Below are positions 6,352-11,702 of a stretch of 11,702 nt of DNA, piece by piece. How positions within the stretch are numbered: the stretch's first letter is position 1; each line of letters begins with the position of its first letter. The notes beneath the pieces are model-generated. The model saw nothing but the letters and a program-made list of their open reading frames with translations. It was not told the origin of the DNA and searched no databases. The stretch comes from CAZMGD01 sp964565705 (GTDB lineage Bacteria > Actinomycetota > Acidimicrobiia > Acidimicrobiales > Ilumatobacteraceae), in the NCBI GenBank assembly GCA_964565705.1, contig CAZMGD010000122.1, positions 1 through 11,702 on the forward strand. Reading direction: 5' to 3'. A program made the position numbers and the translations under genes.

Positions 6352-6361
6352 AAGGTACCCT
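6352..6361. promoter_or_regulatory. overlapping divergent -10 boxes built on GGTACC
   Basis: The 10 bp hold GGTACCTT on the minus strand (6359-6352, 6 nt before the bcp ATG). They also hold GGTACCCT on the plus strand (6354-6361, 8 nt before the aldo/keto reductase GTG). Both fit TAnnnT and share the same central TA of the palindrome GGTACC. The whole gap between the two start codons is only 24 bp, so both mRNAs would be leaderless or nearly so. Confidence 0.55.
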
Positions 6362-6369
6362 GCCCGCCC

Positions 6370-7374
6370 GTGGAGACGCGAGCGCTCGGGCACAGCGAGC
6401 TGCGGGTGTCGACGGTGTCGCTCGGGGCGATGACATGGGGCGGTGGGTTCAGCCGCGACACCCGCATCGACGAGGACGACGCCCGCCGGCTGCTCGACGC
6501 CGCGCTGGACGGGGGTGTGAACCTGGTCGACACCGCCGAGACCTACGGTGGCGCGCTCGGACGCTCGGAGGAGATGGTCGGCCGCCTCGTGCGCGGTCGA
6601 CGTGACCGGGTGCTGCTGGCGACGAAGGTCGGCTACACCGCTCGTGGGCCGGGCGTGCTCGCCTACGACCGCGTCATCGCCGCCTGCGAGGCCAGCCTGG
6701 GCCGGCTCGGTGTGGAGCACATCGACCTGTACCAGCTCCACCGGCCGGACCGCTCCGTGCCGTTGGAGGAGACCGTGGGCGCGCTGGAGGAGCTGGTGCG
6801 CCGCGGCCACGTGCGCGAGCTCGGGTTCAGCAACCACCGGGCGTGGGAGCTGGCGGACGTGAACGCCAGGCAGCGAGCGCTGGGCCGCCAGGAGGTGTGT
6901 GCCGTGCAGGTGTCCTACTCGCTCGTGACCCGGGACGTCGAGCACGAGCTGCAGCCGTACTGCCACCGCCACGACGTCGGGATGCTGGTGTACGCCCCGC
7001 TGTCTGGTGGGCAGCTGGCGAACCGGGAGAGCACGCCGAGCGCCACCGGTCGGGCCCGGCTGGGCGCTCTGCCCACGGTCGAGGCCGAACAACTCGGCGC
7101 AGCCCGCGCCGTGCTCGCCCGGATCGGCGGTCAGCGAGGTGTCTCGATGGCGCAGGTCGCGTTGGCGTGGGTGCTCGCCCAGCCGGCGATCACCTCCGTG
7201 ATCGTCGGGCCGTCATCGGTCGACCAGCTGGGCGACAACCTCGGCGCCGCTGCGCTGGCGCTGAGCGAGGGCGAGCTCGACGCCCTGGACGCGGCGACGG
7301 CGCAGCCGCCCCTCTACCCCGCCACCCTCGACCGCTCGTCGGGCTTCGCCGAACCCTGGCGCCGTGACGGGTGA
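6370..7374 (+). CDS. aldo/keto reductase
   Basis: A 334-residue NADPH-dependent oxidoreductase of the AKR superfamily with a TIM-barrel fold, reducing aldehydes or ketones. The catalytic tetrad is visible: Asp54 and Tyr59 in LVDTAETYGG, Lys86 in LLATKVG and His124 in LYQLHRPD. GFSNHRAWE (about 156-164) and the C-terminal SVIVGPSSVDQL, which contacts the coenzyme phosphate in this family, are also present. LGRSEEMVGR after Tyr59 is typical of the YajO/aryl-alcohol-dehydrogenase-like group. The GTG at 6370 starts immediately before the ALGHSELRVSTVSLGAM strand and sits 8 nt after TACCCT. The reading frame is open further upstream, but that part is antisense to bcp and has no homology. The physiological substrate is unknown. 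Divergent pairing with a peroxiredoxin hints at an oxidative or carbonyl-stress role, which is inference only. Confidence 0.92.
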   Translation: METRALGHSELRVSTVSLGAMTWGGGFSRDTRIDEDDARRLLDAALDGGVNLVDTAETYGGALGRSEEMVGRLVRGRRDRVLLATKVGYTARGPGVLAYDRVIAACEASLGRLGVEHIDLYQLHRPDRSVPLEETVGALEELVRRGHVRELGFSNHRAWELADVNARQRALGRQEVCAVQVSYSLVTRDVEHELQPYCHRHDVGMLVYAPLSGGQLANRESTPSATGRARLGALPTVEAEQLGAARAVLARIGGQRGVSMAQVALAWVLAQPAITSVIVGPSSVDQLGDNLGAAALALSEGELDALDAATAQPPLYPATLDRSSGFAEPWRRDG

Positions 7375-7378
7375 CACG

Positions 7379-7407
7379 TAGAACTAGAACTAGATTCTCT
7401 CTATATT
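7379..7407 (+). promoter_or_regulatory. AT-rich leaderless promoter of the amidohydrolase with TAGAAC repeats
   Basis: TATATT at 7402-7407 is a good -10 element and ends 7 nt before GTG 7415, so transcription should start at the start codon. TAGAAC at 7379-7384 lies 17 nt before it, at the -35 position, but matches TTGACA at only three of six bases. TAGAAC is repeated at 7385-7390 and as TAGATT at 7391-7396, a 6-bp-period array that could be a repressor or activator site. This stretch is clearly AT-rich against its surroundings. Confidence 0.65.
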
Positions 7408-7414
7408 TTCTTGC

Positions 7415-8644
7415 GTGACAGAGAACGCGTCGAGCAAGGCTCCCTACACGATCATCTCCGCCGACACCCACGCCGGGGCCAACCACGAGACGTACCGCGA
7501 GTACCTCGACCCGAAGTACCGGGACGACTTCGACGCGTGGCGCGGCAAGTACAAGAACCCGTGGAAGGACCTGCGCGACACCGACCTGCGCGTCCGCAAC
7601 TGGGACGACGACCGCCGCGACCGTGACCAGTTGGCCGATGGCGTCGTCGGCGAGGTCATCTTCCCGAACACCGTGCCGCCGTTCTACCCCGGCTTCGTGC
7701 TGTTCGCCGGCCCGCCCAAGCCCGATGAGTACGAGCACCGCCGCGCCGGCATCCACGCCCACAACCGGTGGATGAAGGACTTCTGCGCCCGCAAGCCTGC
7801 CCAGCGCGCCGGCATCGGCCAGTTCTTCCTCAACGACATCGACGACGCGATCGCCGACGCCACCTGGATCAAGGAGAACGGCCTGCGCGGCGGCGTGCTG
7901 CTGCCGACCGTCGCCCCCGACGTCAGCTGGGTCCGCCCGCTGTACGACCCCGCGTACGACCGTCTGTGGAGCGCCCTCTCGGATCTCGAGGTGCCGGTGA
8001 ACCTGCACTCGGGCACCGGCTCGCCGAACTACGGCCGGTTCCCGTCCGTGCCGATGATCATGATCACCGAGGTCGGCTTCTACGGATCCCGCGCCTACGT
8101 GCACATGCTGCTGTCGGGTGTGTTCGAGCGCTTCCCCCGCTTGAAGTTCGTGATGACCGAGGGGTCGGCGGCGGCCATCTGGCAGACGACGCAGCAGATG
8201 GACGGGATCATCTCCCAGGTCCAAAACGGTGAGATCGGCGAGCTGAAGTACACCGACGAGAACAAGCTGCCCCGCCTCGCGACCGACTACTTCAACCAGA
8301 ACTGCTGGATCGGCGCCAGCTTCCCGGCGCCCGCCGACGCTGCCGTGCGCGAGCACATGCTGCCCGATCGCTTCATGTGGGGCAGCGACTACCCGCACGA
8401 CGAGGGCACCGGGCCCTACACCCGCGAGCACCTGCGCCAGGTGTTCCACCACGTGCCTGAGGTCGAGCTGCGCGCCGTCCTCGCCGGCAACGCGGCGAAG
8501 CTGTACGACTTCGATCTCGACGCACTGGCACCGCTGGCCGCCGAGTGGGGGCCGACGGTCGAAGAGATCGCGACGCCCCTCGGCCAGCTGCCGGCGCAGC
8601 CGAACAGCGCGCTGCTGCGGGCCGAGGGCCAGCTCGTCGCCTGA
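7415..8644 (+). CDS. amidohydrolase-2 family (ACMSD-like) metal-dependent hydrolase
   Basis: A 409-residue TIM-barrel enzyme of the amidohydrolase-2 family, which includes aminocarboxymuconate-semialdehyde decarboxylase and related decarboxylases and hydrolases of aromatic or open-chain acids. The first metal motif is SADTHAG with Asp17 and His19, so it is DxH and not the HxH of classic ACMSD. VNLHSGTGSPN gives His198. VMTEGSAAAIW holds Glu249 where many relatives carry a metal-site residue. MWGSDYPH gives the conserved Asp325. An inserted region (about 30-75) rich in charged residues precedes the barrel core and is common in actinobacterial members. The GTG start fits the leaderless promoter spacing. 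The substrate cannot be named; such paralogs are numerous in actinobacteria that degrade complex organics. It ends in a GCCTGAC triplication and a strong palindrome. Confidence 0.88.
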   Translation: MTENASSKAPYTIISADTHAGANHETYREYLDPKYRDDFDAWRGKYKNPWKDLRDTDLRVRNWDDDRRDRDQLADGVVGEVIFPNTVPPFYPGFVLFAGPPKPDEYEHRRAGIHAHNRWMKDFCARKPAQRAGIGQFFLNDIDDAIADATWIKENGLRGGVLLPTVAPDVSWVRPLYDPAYDRLWSALSDLEVPVNLHSGTGSPNYGRFPSVPMIMITEVGFYGSRAYVHMLLSGVFERFPRLKFVMTEGSAAAIWQTTQQMDGIISQVQNGEIGELKYTDENKLPRLATDYFNQNCWIGASFPAPADAAVREHMLPDRFMWGSDYPHDEGTGPYTREHLRQVFHHVPEVELRAVLAGNAAKLYDFDLDALAPLAAEWGPTVEEIATPLGQLPAQPNSALLRAEGQLVA

Positions 8645-8659
8645 CGCCTGACGCCTGAC
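8639..8659 (+). repeat. three tandem GCCTGAC copies over the stop codon
   Basis: Three exact 7-bp copies begin at 8639, 8646 and 8653. The first contains the amidohydrolase stop TGA (8642-8644). Because 7 is not a multiple of 3, the next two copies put TGA at 8649-8651 and 8656-8658, so all three plus-strand frames are closed within 17 nt. Confidence 0.9.
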
Positions 8660-8664
8660 GCGAC

Positions 8665-8708
8665 ACTGCCTCACGCCGGGGTCGGCTCCGACCCCGGCGT
8701 GAGGCAGT
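8665..8708. terminator. bidirectional palindromic terminator between convergent genes
   Basis: Arms 8665-8685 and 8688-8708 are perfect 21-bp reverse complements around a 2-nt centre (effectively a 20-bp stem with a small loop). The element lies between the amidohydrolase stop (plus) and the lipoprotein stop (minus), 20 and 6 nt away respectively, so it can serve both. No T tract is present on either side. Confidence 0.8.
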
Positions 8709-8714
8709 CGACGC

Positions 8715-10265
8715 TCAGGTGAACTCTTCGGCGCCCGAGACCGGCTCGACCGTCACCTGCGTGAGGTTGTCCTCGGAGCAGTCGAGCGTGCCGCGCTCCT
8801 CCGGCCACACCCGGACGTACTCGCCGCCTTGGACCTGGAGCACGACCACGCACGGCGACGCCCCGCGCAGGCTCTTGGCACCGGCCCACCCGTCGGCCGT
8901 GAAGTCGTCGAGTGCGGCGAGGCCGGCCAGCAGGTTGGCCCGGGTGATCGCGTTCGGCCCCTGATCGGCGACGATCTGGTTGACCACCTGCTGGAAGGCG
9001 AGGCCTGCTTGGTATGCCTGGGCCCCGAACGAGTCGACGTCGTCGACGCCGACGGCGTCGACGTAGGTCTGCAGCGCGGCGTTCGTGTCGGCCTCCTCGA
9101 ACGGCAGGAACTGCATCCAGAGATAGGTGCCGTTCACCGTGGCGCCACCCTGCTCGATCATGTTCGTCGTGTAGCACGCGAGCGAGCAGGCCCACACGAC
9201 GCTGTCGTGGTCGAGCCCCTGAGCGACTGCCTCCTTCTGCATCTTGATCATCGCCACGTCGTTCGAACCGTTGTAGACGTAGTTGCCCCCCTTCTCCTTC
9301 AGGACCTGCACCCGAGGTGTGAACGCGGACTGCTCGTCACGTCCCGACACCAGCACCTTGCCGTCGAACGTCACACCGGCCGCCTCCTGGCTGGCGACCA
9401 GTGGCACCGCCGACTGGCGGGTCGTCGGCAGGTCGCCGGGCACCATGAACAGCCCGTGAAGCGGATCGGCACTCTGGTCGAGCAGGTAGTTCGTCATGCC
9501 GACGACCATGCTGAAGGTGCGCGGCTGGCCGACGTTGATCGGGCAGGGCTCAGCGACGAGCTGGATGACGTACGTCGTCGGCCCGCACAGCTGCGTGACG
9601 TCGTTGGCCAGGGCGGCGAGGTCGGGCAACCCGGTGGCCGCGCCCGCCTGATCCACGCACCCGGTCATCGGCGTGATGTCCGGATTGAACAGCGCGTTGC
9701 TGCCGACCATCGCGAACGCGTTGGAGCAGCTGTCGATCAGGCCGTTCTTCGACTCGGTGGCGTCGAGCTTGCTGTCCCACGTCCGCACCTCGATCTGCCG
9801 GCAGCCCACCCCGCCGTTGGCGTTGACGGAGTTGGCGAACGCCTTGATCGCGTCGATGTTGCCCTGGAACAGGCCCGGCGCCAGCGGTGAGCCGACGTCG
9901 GCCATGACCTCGATGACGATCTTGTCCGCGGTCACGCCCACGTCCGTCGCCTCCAGCGGCTCGCTCGCGCACTGCTCCTCGATGTCGGCGGCCTTCAGGC
10001 CGAAGCCCTCCTCACCCCCGCTGGCCGCGGCGGTCGTGGTGGGGGCCTCGCTGGCGGTCGTGCTCGGGCCCCCAGCGGTCGTCGCCGTGCCGCCACCCGC
10101 AGCTGTCGTCTCCGGTGCAGCCGTCGTCTCCGGTGCAGCCGTCGTCGCGGCGGGTGCCGTCGTCGCCGTGGTCTCGTCGGAACCGTCGTCGTCGCTTCGT
10201 CCACAAGCCGTGACCAGCAGGGCTGCAACGCCCAGGCATGCCAACGACACGCGCATCTTCCGCAT
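8715..10265 (-). CDS. ABC-transporter substrate-binding lipoprotein, branched-chain amino-acid/amide type
   Basis: A 516-residue secreted lipoprotein. MRKMRVSLACLGVAALLVTA is the signal peptide and VTAC is the lipobox, with Cys21 to be lipidated. A low-complexity Thr/Ala/Pro linker spans about 31-83, including a doubled TAAPET. The rest is a type I periplasmic-binding fold like LivJ/amide-urea binding proteins, with VTADKIVIEVMADVGSP as the first strand, the IDAIKAFANSVNANGGVGCR helix, SNGL/AMVGSNALFNP and a second lobe from about 290. Several cysteines (CGP, EPCP, WACSLACY, SPC) suggest disulfides outside the cell. It would deliver a small solute to an ABC permease, but no permease or ATPase gene is adjacent, so it is an orphan binding protein. 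Ligand unknown. ATG 10265 follows GGGGGAG at short distance; ATG 10256 is an alternative with better spacing. Confidence 0.87.
   Translation of the reverse strand: MRKMRVSLACLGVAALLVTACGRSDDDGSDETTATTAPAATTAAPETTAAPETTAAGGGTATTAGGPSTTASEAPTTTAAASGGEEGFGLKAADIEEQCASEPLEATDVGVTADKIVIEVMADVGSPLAPGLFQGNIDAIKAFANSVNANGGVGCRQIEVRTWDSKLDATESKNGLIDSCSNAFAMVGSNALFNPDITPMTGCVDQAGAATGLPDLAALANDVTQLCGPTTYVIQLVAEPCPINVGQPRTFSMVVGMTNYLLDQSADPLHGLFMVPGDLPTTRQSAVPLVASQEAAGVTFDGKVLVSGRDEQSAFTPRVQVLKEKGGNYVYNGSNDVAMIKMQKEAVAQGLDHDSVVWACSLACYTTNMIEQGGATVNGTYLWMQFLPFEEADTNAALQTYVDAVGVDDVDSFGAQAYQAGLAFQQVVNQIVADQGPNAITRANLLAGLAALDDFTADGWAGAKSLRGASPCVVVLQVQGGEYVRVWPEERGTLDCSEDNLTQVTVEPVSGAEEFT
10105..10140. repeat. 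two exact 18-bp tandem copies in the lipoprotein linker
   Basis: Copies at 10105-10122 and 10123-10140 are identical and encode the duplicated TAAPET of the Thr/Ala-rich linker. This is a recent in-frame duplication, and the linker is the likely site of length variation between strains. Confidence 0.85.
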
Positions 10266-10287
10266 GCTCCCCCCAGAGGATGTCGAG

Positions 10288-10336
10288 CCGGGTTCCCATA
10301 CCCGGACTGCGGCAGTCTGACCGGTGACGCCCGGTC
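10288..10336. promoter_or_regulatory. three adjacent small inverted repeats in the lipoprotein leader
   Basis: The 95 bp between the trpA stop and the lipoprotein start hold three palindromes in a row. They are CCGGGT/ACCCGG (10288-10293 and 10300-10305), GACTGC/GCAGTC (10305-10310 and 10312-10317) and GACCGG/CCGGTC (10319-10324 and 10331-10336). The one nearest trpA may be its terminator, and the other two are candidate operator or leader-RNA structures for the lipoprotein. No clear TAnnnT -10 box is seen for that gene. Confidence 0.5.
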
Positions 10337-10360
10337 GCGCAAGCCTTGTCCGGCACGAGA

Positions 10361-11134
10361 TCAGCTGCCGTCGAGGGCGGCGCGGACCTCGGCGACGTAG
10401 TCGCCGACAGCATCAGGACCGGATTCCATCATCCGCCGGACCACCGACGCGCCCTGGATCACCCCGTCGGCGACTCGCGACGCCTGCACTGCCTGCTCGG
10501 CGTTGGAGACACCGACACCGACGAGCACCGGCTTGTCGGTGAGCGCCTTGACCCGCGACGCGAGGCCGGTGGCGCTCGCCGCCAGATGGTCGCGCTCACC
10601 GGTGACGCCGAGCAGACCGACCGAATAGACGAACCCGCGCACGCGCTCGATCACGCGGGCGAGCCGCGCGTCTGATGCCGTCGGAGCCGCCAGCATCACG
10701 GTCTCGATGCCCGCCTCGTCCGCCGCCGCGCACCACTCGCCGGACTCCTCCAGCGGGAGGTCGGGCACGATCGCACCGGCGATCCCCGCCTCGGCCAGCC
10801 AGGACGCGAATCGCGTGTGCCCGGCATGGAAGACGGTGTTGTAGTAGCACATCGTCAGCAGCGGGATGCCGACGTCGAGGGTCCGCACCTCCTCCAAGAT
10901 GCTGATCGGGTTGGCCCCGCCTTCGAGCGCGGCCTGCGACGCCTGCTGGATGACCGGGCCGTCCATGACCGGATCGGAGAACGGCAGCCCGATCTCGATC
11001 GCGTCCGCACCGCTGGCCGCGCACGCCCTGACGGTCAGCTCCCAGCCGGGGTAGCCGCCCGTCACGTACGGCACGAGCAGCTTGCGGCCGGTCGCCCGCT
11101 TGGCCCGGAACTCGGACTCGATGCCGCTGCTCAT
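10361..11134 (-). CDS. trpA: tryptophan synthase alpha subunit
   Basis: A 257-residue TIM-barrel subunit that splits indole-3-glycerol phosphate into indole and glyceraldehyde-3-phosphate and passes indole through the tunnel to TrpB. The catalytic acids are Glu47 in AIEIGLPFSDP and Asp58 in VMDGPVIQQAS, equivalent to Glu49 and Asp60 of the enteric enzyme. The opening KLLVPYVTGGYPG, the middle MCYYNTVFHAG and GIAGAIVPDLPLEES, and the phosphate-binding glycines of FVYSVGLLGVTGER and VLVGVGVSNAEQ are all present. The length is normal and the frame intact. ATG 11134 overlaps the trpB stop as ATGA, the usual trpBA coupling. It is the last gene of the operon; the lipoprotein gene follows after 95 bp. 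Confidence 0.95.
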   Translation of the reverse strand: MSSGIESEFRAKRATGRKLLVPYVTGGYPGWELTVRACAASGADAIEIGLPFSDPVMDGPVIQQASQAALEGGANPISILEEVRTLDVGIPLLTMCYYNTVFHAGHTRFASWLAEAGIAGAIVPDLPLEESGEWCAAADEAGIETVMLAAPTASDARLARVIERVRGFVYSVGLLGVTGERDHLAASATGLASRVKALTDKPVLVGVGVSNAEQAVQASRVADGVIQGASVVRRMMESGPDAVGDYVAEVRAALDGS

Positions 11135-11702
11135 CGACCGAGGATCTCCATCATCTGGGCGACGTCCTTGTCGCCCCTGCCCGAAAGGTTCACGAGCACC
11201 GTCTGGCCCTGCATCGTCGGCGCCTCGCGCGCCAGCCAGGCGAGGGCGTGCGCGCTCTCCAGCGCGGGGATGATCCCCTCGGTCCGGGAGAGGAGCTGGA
11301 AGGCCTCGATCACCTCGGCGTCGGTGACGGCCGGGTACTCGGCGCGCCCGATCGAGGACAGGTACGAGTGCTCGGGACCGACGCCCGGGTAGTCGAGCCC
11401 GGCGGAGATCGACTCGGCCTCCTGCACCTGGCCGTACTCGTCCTGCATCAGGTAGCTCTTCATCCCGTGCACGACGCCGGGCACGCCCCGCCCGACCGCA
11501 GCGCCGCCCGCCGGTTCGACCCCGACCAGGCGGGCCGCGGTGTCGACGAAGCCGGAGAAGATCCCGATCGCGTTCGACCCACCGCCGACGCAGGCGACGA
11601 CGACGTCCGGATCGCGGCCGAGCAGTTCGTTGCACTGCTAACGAGCTTCGTCGCCCATCACGCGGTGGAACTCGCGGACCATCCACGGCTACGGGTGCGG
11701 GC
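11131..11702 (-). pseudogene. trpB: tryptophan synthase beta subunit, C-terminal part with two in-frame TAG codons (5' end outside window)
   Basis: TrpB joins indole and serine to tryptophan using PLP. The visible C-terminal half is clear: PHP-stop-PWMVREFHRVMGDEAR-stop-QCNELLGRDPDVVVACVGGG, then SNAIGIF, YPGVGPEHSYL, EGIIPALESAHAL and VNLSGRGDKD. The GGGSN phosphate-binding loop and the Glu of ALESAHAL are intact. In-frame TAG lies at 11689-11691, where the family has Tyr (PHPYPWM), and at 11638-11640, where it has a variable residue before Gln. Each needs only one base change from a sense codon. The segment between EPAGG and GMKSYL is about nine residues shorter than in the E. coli enzyme as I recall it. 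As written the gene is broken, yet the rest is well conserved and trpA is intact. Sequence error near the contig edge is therefore as likely as real decay. The catalytic Lys lies outside. Confidence 0.8.

Noticed and set aside
7379..7397. KstR-like operator (TNNAACNNGTTNNA) at the TAGAAC repeats
   Set aside because: The half-sites are direct repeats, and there is no GTTCTA partner in inverted orientation.
7190..8674. 494-codon open frame on the minus strand
   Set aside because: Antisense shadow of the amidohydrolase, which has clear metal motifs; the minus frame has no family signature.
8829..9890. 353-codon plus-strand frame
   Set aside because: Shadow of the binding-protein gene on the opposite strand.
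11638..11691. Pyrrolysine-type or other recoding of TAG in trpB
   Set aside because: No tRNA or synthetase is visible, TrpB needs no special residue at these sites, and single-base error or decay explains it more simply.

Overview
This 11.7 kb window is very GC-rich bacterial chromosome with tightly packed genes on both strands. It looks like a high-GC actinobacterium, and the class Acidimicrobiia is my best guess. The reasons are a LigD-type primase-polymerase, a tandem CaiB-type CoA transferase, a Thr/Ala-linker lipoprotein, many GTG starts, and start codons placed directly behind -10-like boxes with no leader. No rRNA, tRNA, CRISPR array, insertion sequence or phage gene was seen. No gene-free stretch exceeds 300 bases.

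Left part (1-2982): the N-terminal half of a LigD-like polymerase domain (minus) runs off the left edge. It diverges from a PrmC/HemK-related methyltransferase (plus) whose NPPY motif reads VPPY. Next comes a small wreck of a molybdopterin oxidoreductase (1315-1462), with its first ~20 codons joined out of frame to a C-terminal piece. A stand-alone Anbu-type proteasome-like peptidase (minus) diverges from an alpha/beta hydrolase (plus).

Middle part (2987-7374): a 789-residue double-domain family III CoA transferase (minus) lies downstream of a two-gene minus-strand unit. In that unit a Bcp peroxiredoxin overlaps, by GTGA, a FabZ-like hotdog dehydratase. A 21-bp-arm stem-loop and a C-rich repeat separate that unit from the CoA transferase. 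Only 24 bp separate the peroxiredoxin from a divergent aldo/keto reductase.

Right part (7379-11702): an amidohydrolase-2 gene (plus) has an AT-rich, apparently leaderless promoter. It converges on a branched-chain-amino-acid-type substrate-binding lipoprotein (minus) across a strong palindromic terminator. Last come trpA and the C-terminal part of trpB (minus, ATGA overlap). The visible trpB carries two in-frame TAG codons.

The most interesting shared signal is a GGTACnnT box lying 5 to 8 nt before five start codons: the LigD-like gene, the relic, the hydrolase, the peroxiredoxin and the aldo/keto reductase. By eye I found no other copy in the window. It looks like a clade-specific leaderless -10 element. 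I found no convincing new defence or mobile system. Apart from the overlapping gene pairs, the neighbours do not form an obvious common pathway.
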